From positions 1 to 19,396 of the forward strand of contig JAKSRN010000010.1 of the NCBI GenBank assembly GCA_024403585.1: DNA of 19,396 nt. The letters run 5' to 3'. Positions within the stretch are counted from its first letter, which is position 1, and the number at the start of each line of letters is the position of its first letter. Under the pieces are notes generated by a model. The model saw only the letters and a program-made list of their open reading frames with translations, had not been told where the DNA came from and ran no database searches. Shown piece after piece: positions 1 to 7,127 of the stretch. This DNA is from Lachnospiraceae bacterium. Its GTDB lineage: Bacteria > Bacillota > Clostridia > Lachnospirales > Lachnospiraceae. A program made the translations under genes and the position numbers.

Positions 1-781
1 TAGCTGTAATGAACAACTCAAGAAGTCCAATCCAGATACTGAACTTCATGGTCATATATACAGTCGCTGCAATGAACCAGATTATACATACAATTTTTCC
101 GCCGGATTCAAAAATTTTGTATGACAGTACACCAATGATCACAGACATGATCATTGTTACAAACCAGATATTTTGCCAGTCTTCAAAGAAGCCGGGACCC
201 TCGAACTCTTTTGGAGCTCTTAGTTCTCTTATTTCAGAATCGTTCAGTTCTTGATCATAAATATCTGCATACTCTGTTTTTACCTGCTCCTCAATTGCTT
301 TGAAAGCATTCAGAACGCCCTCATCCCACTTATCATATTTCAGATATGGGATTGCATAGGTATCAAGTATCCTTCCTGCTTTTGCATCATTGATGGCACC
401 CTCAAGTCCATAACCTACTTCTATTCTGATATCTCTGTCTTCTTTTACCAGAAGAAGGAGGACTCCATTATCTTCTCCGGCATCACCAATCCCGTATGAA
501 CGGAAAAGATCTGTGGCAAATGTTTCCAGATCATCACCATCCAGTGTATCCATGGTAACAACCACAATCTGGGCACCGGTTTTATCATTGAGATCAATAT
601 TGGTGTCCATGATGTAATCGATCGTATCCTGAGACAGGATACCGGCGAAGTCATTTACATAAAAATTGTTGGTCGGCTTTGGGATAGCAGCGCCTAAAAC
701 CGGAGTAATCAGACTGATAAGCAACAGCATCAGAAATATAATAGCTGACGCTGACTTTCCGATCCTTCTTTTCATATCCAT
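1..781 (-). CDS. TPM-domain (YgcG-like) membrane protein, second copy, C-terminus cut by window edge
   Basis: I translated this frame by hand and it is open from the start codon to the left edge (260 residues, no stop), so the gene is partial. Two in-frame ATGs compete, at 781 and 775. An AAGGA 9 nt before the first favours 781, while a GGAAG 8 nt before the second also fits. Residues 1-32 form a signal peptide or anchor (basic start, then a Leu/Ile run). Residues 35-185 are a TPM domain (TPM_phosphatase/YgcG family), with NDFAGILS, TGAQIVVV, YGIGDAGEDNGVLLLL, RIEVGYGLEGAINDA and the WDEGVLNAF end. After a charged linker come at least two hydrophobic segments (from about residue 208 to the edge). 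Unlike its paralogue at 1468-2235, no Gly/Ser-rich tail appears in the visible part. It follows lemA by 12 nt, so the two are probably co-translated. The biochemical role of this family is unclear; a function in envelope or membrane-protein upkeep is inferred. Confidence 0.88.
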   Translation of the reverse strand, partial: MDMKRRIGKSASAIIFLMLLLISLITPVLGAAIPKPTNNFYVNDFAGILSQDTIDYIMDTNIDLNDKTGAQIVVVTMDTLDGDDLETFATDLFRSYGIGDAGEDNGVLLLLVKEDRDIRIEVGYGLEGAINDAKAGRILDTYAIPYLKYDKWDEGVLNAFKAIEEQVKTEYADIYDQELNDSEIRELRAPKEFEGPGFFEDWQNIWFVTMIMSVIIGVLSYKIFESGGKIVCIIWFIAATVYMTMKFSIWIGLLELFITA

Positions 782-793
782 CACTTCCGTTCC

Positions 794-1366
794 TTAAAAC
801 TCAACAGTTGGTACTGCTTCACTTCCTTCTCTTGCCTCAAAGTAGTCTGCCTGCTCAAAGCCAAACATACCTGCCAGGAATCTACCCGGGATTCGTTTGA
901 TGATTCCGTTGTAAGAACGAACCGCATCATTATAATCTCTTCTTGCTGTTGCGATTCTGTTTTCTGTTCCGGCAAGCTCATCCTGCAGCTGGATAAAGTT
1001 TGTGTTGGATTTCAGATCCGGATAATTCTCCACGATCACGTTAAAGTTGCTGAGTGCCTGTGTTAAGGCATCATTAGCTTCTGCTTTCTCTTCAAGACTT
1101 CCGGCATTAATCAGTTTCTCTCTGGACTCAGTGATGGAGTTGATGACCTCGGTCTCATGGTCCATGTAGCCTTTGACTGCATTTACCAGGTTAGGGATCA
1201 GGTCTGCTCTTCTCTGCAGCTGGGTTCCGATGTCAGCAGAAGCATTCTCAACCTTCTCTGAAGCATTAACCATTCCATTGTATGTGGTGATTGTTCCGAT
1301 CAAAGCAATTGCAAGCACTGCGATCACTATGATCAATCCGATTTTTCCATTTCCCTTTTCTTTCAT
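794..1366 (-). CDS. lemA: LemA family protein
   Basis: This 190-residue protein matches the LemA family in length and layout. A short basic N-terminus (KEKGNGK) is followed by one membrane helix at about residues 8-28 and then a long helical, mostly polar domain. Typical motifs are seen: TYNGMVNASEKVENA, QLQRRADLIPNLV, the VENYPDLKSN segment and the IATARRDYNDAV-YN stretch, ending in FGFEQADYFEA. The ATG at 1366 has AAAGGAGGT five to six bases upstream. The gene sits between two TPM-domain genes, about 100 nt after the first and 12 nt before the second. LemA and TPM proteins are neighbours in many bacteria. LemA's molecular function is not settled; a scaffold or structural role at the membrane is inferred from the coiled-coil-like fold. 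Confidence 0.95.
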   Translation of the reverse strand: MKEKGNGKIGLIIVIAVLAIALIGTITTYNGMVNASEKVENASADIGTQLQRRADLIPNLVNAVKGYMDHETEVINSITESREKLINAGSLEEKAEANDALTQALSNFNVIVENYPDLKSNTNFIQLQDELAGTENRIATARRDYNDAVRSYNGIIKRIPGRFLAGMFGFEQADYFEAREGSEAVPTVEF

Positions 1367-1467
1367 AAATACCTCCTTTATACGCCTGATGCGTTATTCT
1401 TAATCCTACAGGTTCCTTATTCCATAAGCATACGATCCAATGCGGTTACAGCCAATCTTCCCCGGCA

Positions 1468-2235
1468 TCAGAAGCCTCTGCTGGCGCCACCGCCACCGGA
1501 ACTTCCTCCGCCACCGGAAAAGCTGCTTCCTCCACCGGAATAGCCTCCCCCATAACTTCTTGTACTTCCGCCATATCCACCTGAACCACTGTTTTTGGAA
1601 AAGATGGCAATGATAATGACAAGTACCAGTAACGCAACATAAAGGTAAGTTTCTGTATTATCGCTTGTACCCTCATGTCTTTCATATTCTACCGGAAGAT
1701 TAGACGATATCTCTACATCATATTCCTTTGCGATCTCCTGCACAACCGCATCGAATCCATTCAGAATTCCTTCATCCCATCGATCATCCTTGAGATAAGG
1801 GATCACATAATAATCCAGAATTCTTCCTGCCTTGGCATCGTTGATGGCACCTTCCAGTCCGTATCCAACTTCAATTCGGATCTTTCTGTCACCGTGTGCA
1901 AGCAGGATCAGGACACCGTTGTTTTCCTTTGCATCACCAATTCCATACTTACGAAACATCTCATTGGCATAGGTCTCTATGTCTGACCCATCCAGTGATT
2001 CCACGGTTGCTACCACCACCTGGGCACCGGTTTTTTCTTCCAGTTCCACGGCGATGTTCATAATATAATTGAAACAATCGTCGTTCAGAAGTCCTGCAAA
2101 ATCATCCACATAAAAATCATCGGTAGGACCGGGAATGGAAGATGCCGAAACAGGAACTGTGAAAAACAAAAGAAGAATAAGAGTCAGCAAAAATCTTGCA
2201 ATGCTCTGTTTTCTTTTATGTATGTAGGTTGTCAT
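1468..2235 (-). CDS. TPM-domain (YgcG-like) membrane protein with Gly/Ser-rich tail
   Basis: I place the start at the ATG at 2235, which has GGAGG 10 nt upstream. An upstream in-frame start at 2295 would put this ribosome binding site inside the gene and add 20 residues unlike a signal peptide. The protein is then 255 residues. Residues 1-31 form a signal peptide with a VSA|SS cleavage site. Residues 33-185 are a TPM domain with DDFAGLLND, TGAQVVVA, YGIGDAKENNGVLILL, RIEVGYGLEGAINDA and KAGRILDYY. One membrane helix lies near residues 200-217 (a Leu/Val/Ile run). The C-terminus is Gly/Ser-rich and ends in GGGGASRGF, as is common in this family. The domain is closely similar to that of the gene at 1-781, so the two are paralogues flanking lemA. 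The topology suggests that the TPM domain lies outside the membrane. Catalytic activity is not established. Confidence 0.93.
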   Translation of the reverse strand: MTTYIHKRKQSIARFLLTLILLLFFTVPVSASSIPGPTDDFYVDDFAGLLNDDCFNYIMNIAVELEEKTGAQVVVATVESLDGSDIETYANEMFRKYGIGDAKENNGVLILLAHGDRKIRIEVGYGLEGAINDAKAGRILDYYVIPYLKDDRWDEGILNGFDAVVQEIAKEYDVEISSNLPVEYERHEGTSDNTETYLYVALLVLVIIIAIFSKNSGSGGYGGSTRSYGGGYSGGGSSFSGGGGSSGGGGASRGF

Positions 2236-2461
2236 CTGCAACACGCCTCCTTTCCTGATTAAGCGGACATTCGCATTCTGCTTTATGTGAAGCAAACATT
2301 CGCATTCCGCTCTGCCCCATGCTCATAAACACATTGCTTCTACTTAAAAAGTATACACGATTTTCGTAAACTTTCGCTACACTTATTATTTCGATTTTTC
2401 CAAATTCAGGAATTTTCATTCTCTCTATCTCTGTAAAACGGACATGTCTCTCCGCTCTGCT
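2236..2461. other. Intergenic region between the MATE gene and the TPM gene, mostly repeat
   Basis: This 226-nt gap holds two repeat-bearing parts (2261-2332 and 2433-2466, listed separately) around an AT-rich stretch. On the minus strand, TATACT at about 2357-2352 could be a -10 box for the TPM-lemA-TPM genes, but no matching -35 hexamer stands out. A short inverted repeat (TACTT/AAGTA) overlaps it. No hairpin with a U-run, which would mark a terminator for the MATE gene, was seen. Confidence 0.4.
2261..2332 (-). repeat. Dispersed intergenic repeat, tandem pair of units (29-nt period)
   Basis: Two adjacent units begin with AAGC and share the core ACATTCGCATTC, at 2261-2289 and from 2290. 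The period is 29 nt. The second unit runs on into CTCTGCCCCATGCTCATAAACAC, whose end (ATGCTCATAAACAC) is matched in the copy at 18674-18718. The unit lies just upstream of the TPM gene's ribosome binding site. Reading it as a short peptide is possible in one frame, but the other copies do not keep that frame open, so it is probably non-coding. Confidence 0.6.
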
Positions 2462-2466
2462 TCATG
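2433..2466 (-). repeat. Dispersed intergenic repeat, single unit
   Basis: This unit runs from GTAAAACGGACATGTCTC to CTCTGCTTCATG. Over about 35 positions it differs from the unit at 18674-18708 at only about five. It abuts and slightly overlaps the last codon and stop of the MATE exporter gene. Confidence 0.6.
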
Positions 2467-3823
2467 CTTTTTTCTTTCTAAGATATGGCTTCAGCTTACT
2501 GAAAGTAAAAAGATAGATGAAAAATGCAATACTGCTGATACTCCAGGAAATCGGATAACTGTTCATCATCGTATACATATCATGGTGTTTCGGTAAAACA
2601 AAAAGGATCCAAAGACTTCGGATCAGACAAACTCCTATTCCTGAGATCAGCATCGGAATAAAAGTATCTCCCGCACCACGTAATACTCCTGAGAGGATCT
2701 CAATAGACACATACAGCACATAAAACCTTGTAAGATAGCGCATCATTGCCACACCCACCTGATTGACCCCTGCATCCGTAGAAAACAAAGGAAAAAGCCA
2801 TGGACAGATCAGATAGATGACAATACTCAGTAGTACTGCACTGCATGCCGCCTGAAAAATGCAGACCCAGATACTTTTTGTCACCCTGCTGCTTTTCCCT
2901 GCACCAATATTTTGTCCAACAAAAGTAGCACCGGCGATTCCGAATGCTGCAATGGTAGTCCAGAAAACACCATCAATCTTATAGTAGGTCGCCCAGGCTG
3001 CCACATAGTCAGTTCCTAATCCATTAACTCCTACCTGAATGATACTGTTGGATAAGCCATACATCACGGACTGCATACCTGCGGGAAGTCCCACCTGCAC
3101 CATCCTCTTCAATATCTTCTTGTCCATCTTCAGCTTTGACAGATGCAACCGGCAGGCATCCTGTCTTTTGGCCATAACCACAAGAACCAAAACTGCACTT
3201 ACCGCCTGCGATAAAATAGTGGCAAGCGCGGCACCAAAAACGCCCATAGGTATCACCAGGATAAAAAGCAGATCCAGTATTACATTCAGCAGACAGCAGA
3301 CAACCAGAAAGATAAAGGGTCTTCTGGAATCTCCCACAGCTCTCAGAATACCGGCTCCGGCATTATAAATCAGATTCCCTACCATGCCTGCAAAATATAC
3401 TCTCAGATAGATCACAGACCATTCCATGGTATCTTCCGGTGTATTCATCCAGCCCAGCATCGTCGGTGCAAGCCATATACCAAGGATCATGATCACCAGA
3501 CCACACAGAATGGAAAAAACCAGCACGGTATGCACCGATCTGCTGACTTTCTCTTCATTACCGGAACCGTAATACTGAGAAACCAGTACTGCAGCTCCAG
3601 AAGATAATCCCACAAAAAAACCTACGATCAGCATAACAATCATTCCGCTGGAGCCACCTACTGCAGAAAGAGCAATCTTTCCCAAGTAGCGACCAACGAT
3701 CAGAGCATCTGCTGCATTATAAATCTGTTGAAAAAGAGAACCGAACAGGATTGGAAAGAAAAACAGCAGCATTTCCTTTCCGATCTTTCCTTCTGTGATC
3801 GGATTCTTTGTAATCGAATTCAC
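2462..3823 (-). CDS. MATE family efflux transporter
   Basis: This 453-residue protein has the length and about 12 hydrophobic segments expected of a MATE (multi antimicrobial extrusion) exporter. Such exporters use an Na+ or H+ gradient to expel organic cations and other small molecules. Recognisable family features are the N-terminal FFPILFGSLFQQIYNAAD, the VGRYLG and GAAVLVSQYYG segments in the first half, and the matching GLPAGMQSVMYGLSN and FVGQNIGAG elements in the second half, which reflect the internal duplication. The start is GTG at 3823, with GGAAGG seven bases upstream. The gene begins 24 nt after the alkylation-repair gene ends, so the two are probably co-transcribed. The substrate cannot be told from the sequence. 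Confidence 0.95.
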   Translation of the reverse strand: MNSITKNPITEGKIGKEMLLFFFPILFGSLFQQIYNAADALIVGRYLGKIALSAVGGSSGMIVMLIVGFFVGLSSGAAVLVSQYYGSGNEEKVSRSVHTVLVFSILCGLVIMILGIWLAPTMLGWMNTPEDTMEWSVIYLRVYFAGMVGNLIYNAGAGILRAVGDSRRPFIFLVVCCLLNVILDLLFILVIPMGVFGAALATILSQAVSAVLVLVVMAKRQDACRLHLSKLKMDKKILKRMVQVGLPAGMQSVMYGLSNSIIQVGVNGLGTDYVAAWATYYKIDGVFWTTIAAFGIAGATFVGQNIGAGKSSRVTKSIWVCIFQAACSAVLLSIVIYLICPWLFPLFSTDAGVNQVGVAMMRYLTRFYVLYVSIEILSGVLRGAGDTFIPMLISGIGVCLIRSLWILFVLPKHHDMYTMMNSYPISWSISSIAFFIYLFTFSKLKPYLRKKKA

Positions 3824-3847
3824 TTAAAAACCTTCCTTCTCTTATTT

Positions 3848-4531
3848 TCAGGGCTTTTTGATCTTCAGCCCTTTGAGATACTCCTTTTGTTCAGGAGTGA
3901 TCCTGTAACTCTCTCTTGCTTTCTGGATCGTCTTGTTATGGACCCACTGATCCAGTCTCTGTTCCTGAATATATGGAATGACCGCATCCCACTGCTTCGC
4001 AAGAGCTGTAGCAAAAAACCACGCCTGCATCATCTTTACATAGTATTCATCACTATGAACATCCGCAGGGATATCCAGATAAGCAGGATCAAACTCCTCA
4101 TCCAGATAGTGAGTCATAAGCATCTCCATTCCAAAACGACAGGTATAAGTCGCCTCAGAAGCAGACCACTCACGAATCTTATGGATCAGTTCTGCTTTAT
4201 GTTTTCTGAATACTTTTGGAGACATGATATCACAAACTGCCCAGTTGTCCACATATGGAAGAAATGCATCCACTGCCTGAATACAGCTGTCATACTCCTT
4301 GATCTCAGACAGAATCAGACCATGTAGCATGTTTTCATCGTAATATGTATGAGGAAGACTTCTAATAAAGCTGTCCGTCTCGGAATCATTTTTCAAAGCT
4401 TTGGCGAGTTTTCTTGCTTCAGGCACCCGCACTCCGATGAAGAGTTCCGGCTCAATTCCGGGTGTAAGCTTACTCTGAAAGACAGCATATTCTTTATCCT
4501 GTAAAGCGAATAATCGTTCCAATATCGTCAT
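3848..4531 (-). CDS. DNA alkylation repair protein (AlkD-like HEAT-repeat glycosylase family)
   Basis: This 227-residue protein fits the DNA alkylation repair family (PF08713, AlkC/AlkD-like). These proteins are built of HEAT-like helical repeats and remove bulky or cationic alkylated bases. Typical signs are the FIGVRVPEARKLAK segment, YDENMLHGLIL, VDNWAVCDIMSPKVF (a family-typical Trp/Asp-containing helix), AWFFATALAKQW and the C-terminal HNKTIQKARES. The ATG at 4531 has AAAGGAG about nine bases upstream. That ribosome binding site lies in the 3' arm of a long inverted repeat (4537-4580, listed separately), so translation or upstream transcription may be controlled there. The gene lies between a DegV-family gene (107 nt upstream) and a MATE exporter (24 nt downstream). 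I have not mapped catalytic residues. Confidence 0.93.
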   Translation of the reverse strand: MTILERLFALQDKEYAVFQSKLTPGIEPELFIGVRVPEARKLAKALKNDSETDSFIRSLPHTYYDENMLHGLILSEIKEYDSCIQAVDAFLPYVDNWAVCDIMSPKVFRKHKAELIHKIREWSASEATYTCRFGMEMLMTHYLDEEFDPAYLDIPADVHSDEYYVKMMQAWFFATALAKQWDAVIPYIQEQRLDQWVHNKTIQKARESYRITPEQKEYLKGLKIKKP

Positions 4532-4536
4532 ATAAA

Positions 4537-4580
4537 AATACTCCTTTCTCTCTACAAGATTGTACAGGAAAAGGAGTATT
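4537..4580 (-). promoter_or_regulatory. Hairpin that buries the AlkD-like gene's ribosome binding site (possible attenuator)
   Basis: A perfect 11-bp inverted repeat (AATACTCCTTT/AAAGGAGTATT) lies at 4537-4547 and 4570-4580. Read on the minus strand, pairing can continue inward to 20-nt arms with 17 Watson-Crick pairs, one G-U pair and two mismatches around a 4-nt loop. The 3' arm contains the AAAGGAG ribosome binding site of the gene starting at 4531. The 5' arm supplies an exact anti-Shine-Dalgarno CTCCTTT. The bases after the stem are TTTAT, so it could also act as a weak terminator for the DegV-family transcript. The pairing is seen in the sequence; any regulatory effect is inferred. Confidence 0.55.
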
Positions 4581-4638
4581 GTGGAAAGTACTTATAGTAA
4601 CAGTATATGTGACAAAAACACAGCAAAGGAATCTTCGC

Positions 4639-5511
4639 TTATCGTTTCTCTCCAAGATATACAAGTCCGATGGTTCCAGGACCGGAATGAGCACCGATAC
4701 TTGGACCGATTGGACAGATCATGAATTGCTGCTGTCCCATCTCTTTCTCGATCATGGCTTTCAGATCCATTGCTTCCTTATCAGAATCACCATGAATGAT
4801 TCCGACAAAGATCTGTTTGTCTTTGAAAGATCCCATATTCTCTTTCATATACTGCACCATTGCAGACAGAGCTTTCTTCTTACCGCGAACCTTTGCCAGT
4901 GGAACCAGTTTACCTTCCTCATCCACATGAAGAATCGGTTTCAGATTGATCACAGTACCGAGTACAGCACTTGTTTTTGACAGACGGCCTCCTCTGTACA
5001 GATATTCCAGATTGTCTACTGTAAAGAGAACACATAAATTCTTTGACAGTTCTTTTGCTGCAGCTGCAATAGCATCAATATCCTGGCCTTTATTGATCAG
5101 CATCTGACAATACTCAATGATGATTCCCTCACCTAAAGAAGCAGACAGTGTATCCACCACACGGATCTTACATTCCGAAAACTCTTCCATGATCTCCTCT
5201 GCTCCATTCACGATGTTCTGGCAGCCGGAAGAAAGCGCAGAAGAAAAGCTTATATGGATGATATCTTTGCCGCTTGCTGCTGCCTCTCTGAATTTATCCA
5301 GGATCACAGCCGGATTGCTTGCTGCTGTTCCTACTTTTTTACCTGCACGCATGGCATCATAAAACTCTTTGATGGTGAGCAGATTGCCTTCCTCACCATA
5401 AATATCTTCCTCTACATTGTAATAATGTGGGATCACAAGGATCTTATTCTCTTTCAGATAAGACTCTGGCAGATCTGTATTGGTTTCAGTTGAAATAATG
5501 ATCTCTCTCAT
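4639..5511 (-). CDS. DegV family fatty-acid-binding protein
   Basis: I place the start at the ATG at 5511 (290 residues), with GGAGG five bases upstream. An upstream TTG at 5529 lies before that site and is unlikely. DegV/FakB-type proteins bind a fatty acid. Some hand it to the FakA kinase for phospholipid synthesis or lipid sensing. The fold is suggested by the opening REIIISTETNTDLP, the nearby VIPHYYNVEED, the Ser-rich HISFSSALSSG (lipid-carboxylate-binding region in the family), VVDTLSASLGEG, LEYLYRGGRLSKTSAVLG, LKPIL and the closing PIGPSIGAHSGPG. The first Thr/Ser motif is somewhat divergent (GTAASNP where many members have TSQPS). A promoter lies upstream at 5603-5631. No fakA-like gene is nearby. 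Confidence 0.94.
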   Translation of the reverse strand: MREIIISTETNTDLPESYLKENKILVIPHYYNVEEDIYGEEGNLLTIKEFYDAMRAGKKVGTAASNPAVILDKFREAAASGKDIIHISFSSALSSGCQNIVNGAEEIMEEFSECKIRVVDTLSASLGEGIIIEYCQMLINKGQDIDAIAAAAKELSKNLCVLFTVDNLEYLYRGGRLSKTSAVLGTVINLKPILHVDEEGKLVPLAKVRGKKKALSAMVQYMKENMGSFKDKQIFVGIIHGDSDKEAMDLKAMIEKEMGQQQFMICPIGPSIGAHSGPGTIGLVYLGEKR

Positions 5512-5602
5512 GCTGTCCTCCTCTTTCAAGTCTGAATTCTATTTTATATGCTTTACTTTTCCATTGGTTTGAATCTATTACTTTTAATTTCAAACATTTA
5601 GT

Positions 5603-5631
5603 ATCATAGCACAGCTGAAAAAGAACTGCAA
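5603..5631 (-). promoter_or_regulatory. Probable sigma-A promoter for the DegV-family gene
   Basis: On the minus strand, TTGCAG (5631-5626) is followed after 17 nt by TATGAT (5608-5603), which is preceded by TGC as an extended -10. Transcription would start near 5596, giving a leader of about 85 nt. It lies downstream of the terminator at 5650-5676, consistent with a new transcription unit starting here. Confidence 0.55.
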
Positions 5632-5649
5632 GAAGAAAAGCATAAGAAA

Positions 5650-5676
5650 AAGCCTCCACAAAAGTGGAGGCCTTTT
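5650..5676 (-). terminator. Rho-independent terminator after the UroD-family gene
   Basis: On the minus strand an 8-bp GC-rich stem (GCCTCCAC/GTGGAGGC) with a TTTT loop is followed directly by TTTTTC. It sits about 45 nt past the stop codon at 5721. Confidence 0.9.
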
Positions 5677-5720
5677 CAGAAAAAAGAATATGAAAAGTGG
5701 TATATAACTTAGTTAAGTGA

Positions 5721-6833
5721 TTACTCCTCACTACGTGCATGTCTGATTGCACGAACAAGAGCATCAACGTTAGCTGGAGATACGTTGTCCATGATCTCCT
5801 GAGCAGGTCCAGCGATGTATCCGCCGTTTTTGCCAAGGATGTCGATCTCGCGAAGTGTTCCCTCGTATACTTCCTCTGGAGTACCGAATGCCAGCAGACC
5901 CTGTGTATCAACACCACCGTAGAAGATCAGGTCGTTGCCGTACTCTCTCTGCAGGAACTCATGATCCATAACTGGCTGTACTGGCTCCAGGATGTCCAGA
6001 CCGATATCGATCAGGTGAGGAATGAATGGAGTGATCTTTCCACAAGAGTGCATCTGAACTTTGATACCAGCATCATGGTAAACATCGAACAGTCTCTTCA
6101 GCTGTGGTTTCAGGAACTCTACGAATACTGCCTCAGAGAAGAAGGTAGATACCTGTGTTCCAAGGTCATCACCGTGATGTCCAAGTTTGAATCCACGTTT
6201 AACAGTCTCTTTAGCGATCTCTACTTTGTAATCTGTGATTACGTTGAAGAAGTGGTGAATGATATCTGGCTCATCCATCAGAGTGTACATGAAGTTCTCG
6301 ATCTCCATCAGCTCGTATGTTTTCTCCCAGATTCCGTTGTATCCGGATACTACTACCAGAGAGCTTCCGGAATGCTCCTCTTTATCAACCTCAGCATATT
6401 TGAACTGTGCATCCATCATTCCTGGGGATGTAAGCTCTGGAGCTTTGAAGTTTTTCCATACGCTCTCATCATCCAGAGCGTCTTTCAGTGGATGTCCGTA
6501 GTTGAAGTAAGAAGTTGCTTCTGGGTTGTATGTCAGTCCCCATGGATCTACATAGAAGCCTTTCTCATCTACATGAGAACGTCCCAGCTCCATAGAAAGA
6601 GCAACTTTTTCTTTGTCATCGATACCGTTGGATACGGAATCATCTGTTGTATATGTGAAGAAGTAATGGTTTCCGAGGTACTCATTGTACTCATCCTCAT
6701 CTGTAATTCCTACAAATGCTGCACACTCCATTTTCTTTTTTGCGTTTGCGAAGTTAACTACGCTTGGAAGATAGTTGGTATTTTTTCTGTTAATAACATC
6801 AAGTACAAGCTGCTCTCTGTTCATGTTTGCCAT
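5721..6833 (-). CDS. Uroporphyrinogen decarboxylase-fold methyltransferase-like protein (MtaA/CmuA superfamily)
   Basis: This 370-residue protein belongs to the URO-D superfamily, which includes heme-pathway decarboxylases and corrinoid-dependent methyltransferases. It lacks the usual HemE N-terminal motif. It carries the methyltransferase-type GHHGDDLGTQ (about residues 218-227) and QMHSCGKITPFIP (260-272), with His262 and Cys264 in the positions used for zinc in MtaA/CmuA-type proteins. The third cysteine ligand seen in MtaA is replaced: the C-terminal segment reads AGPAQEIMDNVSP. The ATG at 6833 has AAGGAG 10 nt upstream. An internal ATG at 6824 is less well placed. The gene stands alone, bounded by terminators at 6951-6976 and 5650-5676. 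No corrinoid protein or second methyltransferase lies beside it. The substrate is unknown; transfer of a methyl group to or from a corrinoid or thiol is inferred. Confidence 0.9.
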   Translation of the reverse strand: MANMNREQLVLDVINRKNTNYLPSVVNFANAKKKMECAAFVGITDEDEYNEYLGNHYFFTYTTDDSVSNGIDDKEKVALSMELGRSHVDEKGFYVDPWGLTYNPEATSYFNYGHPLKDALDDESVWKNFKAPELTSPGMMDAQFKYAEVDKEEHSGSSLVVVSGYNGIWEKTYELMEIENFMYTLMDEPDIIHHFFNVITDYKVEIAKETVKRGFKLGHHGDDLGTQVSTFFSEAVFVEFLKPQLKRLFDVYHDAGIKVQMHSCGKITPFIPHLIDIGLDILEPVQPVMDHEFLQREYGNDLIFYGGVDTQGLLAFGTPEEVYEGTLREIDILGKNGGYIAGPAQEIMDNVSPANVDALVRAIRHARSEE

Positions 6834-6872
6834 AATACTTATTCTCCTTTTAATACTATTCTCTTATTCCCC

Positions 6873-6899
6873 GATCAGTATTTTTGTGTTCCCCTGATC
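6873..6899 (-). promoter_or_regulatory. Inverted and direct repeat in the UroD-family gene leader
   Basis: On the minus strand, GATCAG and CTGATC face each other across 15 nt. Each GATC is followed closely by GGGGAA, making an imperfect direct repeat as well. The element lies 40-66 nt before the start codon, in the only promoter-bearing gap available to this gene. It could be an operator or an RNA stem; no regulator can be named. A convincing -35/-10 pair was not found here. Confidence 0.3.
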
Positions 6900-6950
6900 T
6901 GTCTTTATTGTATGTTCGGAAGACTTTGTATTCTTGTATTCTTTCATTAA

Positions 6951-6976
6951 AAAAACCCCGAAATAACGGGGTTTTT
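6951..6976 (-). terminator. Rho-independent terminator after the chrA pair (near-symmetrical)
   Basis: A perfect 10-bp inverted repeat (AAAAACCCCG/CGGGGTTTTT) has a 6-nt loop. On the minus strand the stem is followed by a TTTTTTT run. It lies about 150 nt after the chrA stop at 7128 and before the UroD-family gene. The A/T flanks make it able to work in both directions. Confidence 0.88.
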
Positions 6977-7127
6977 AAAAAATCACTACACAAAACTGTA
7001 TTTCCGTCCGAAACAACATTTTGTCAATACAAGTATTTAAAGTGAATTATCTGAATTTTTTATCTGATCCGACCTGTTACAGCTCACAAAAATCTATATG
7101 ATCACTGTCAGGTAAAGTCAGGTTTTT

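Noticed and set aside
2236..2295. Longer start for the first TPM gene (at 2295)
   Set aside because: The extra 20 residues put the ribosome binding site inside the gene and spoil the signal peptide; the ATG at 2235 fits better.
2216..2419. Possible short protein on the minus strand in the MATE-TPM gap (67 codons, reads through the repeat)
   Set aside because: The frame has no ribosome binding site, the repeat accounts for most of it, and the other repeat copies have early stops.
5739..6950. Long plus-strand reading frame of 403 codons opposite the UroD-family gene
   Set aside because: It is the antisense shadow of a clear gene. Its residues are Cys, Val, Ile and Phe rich and match no family.
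7107..7124. GTCAGGT tandem pair just after the chrA stop
   Set aside because: It is a 10-nt-spaced repeat with two copies only and no partner element; it could be chance.
6834..7127. Cobalamin riboswitch in the 294-nt gap before the UroD-family gene
   Set aside because: No B12-box sequence was found on the minus strand, and the hairpin at 6951-6976 is explained as the chrA terminator. A TTGACA at 7027-7022 lacks a matching -10.
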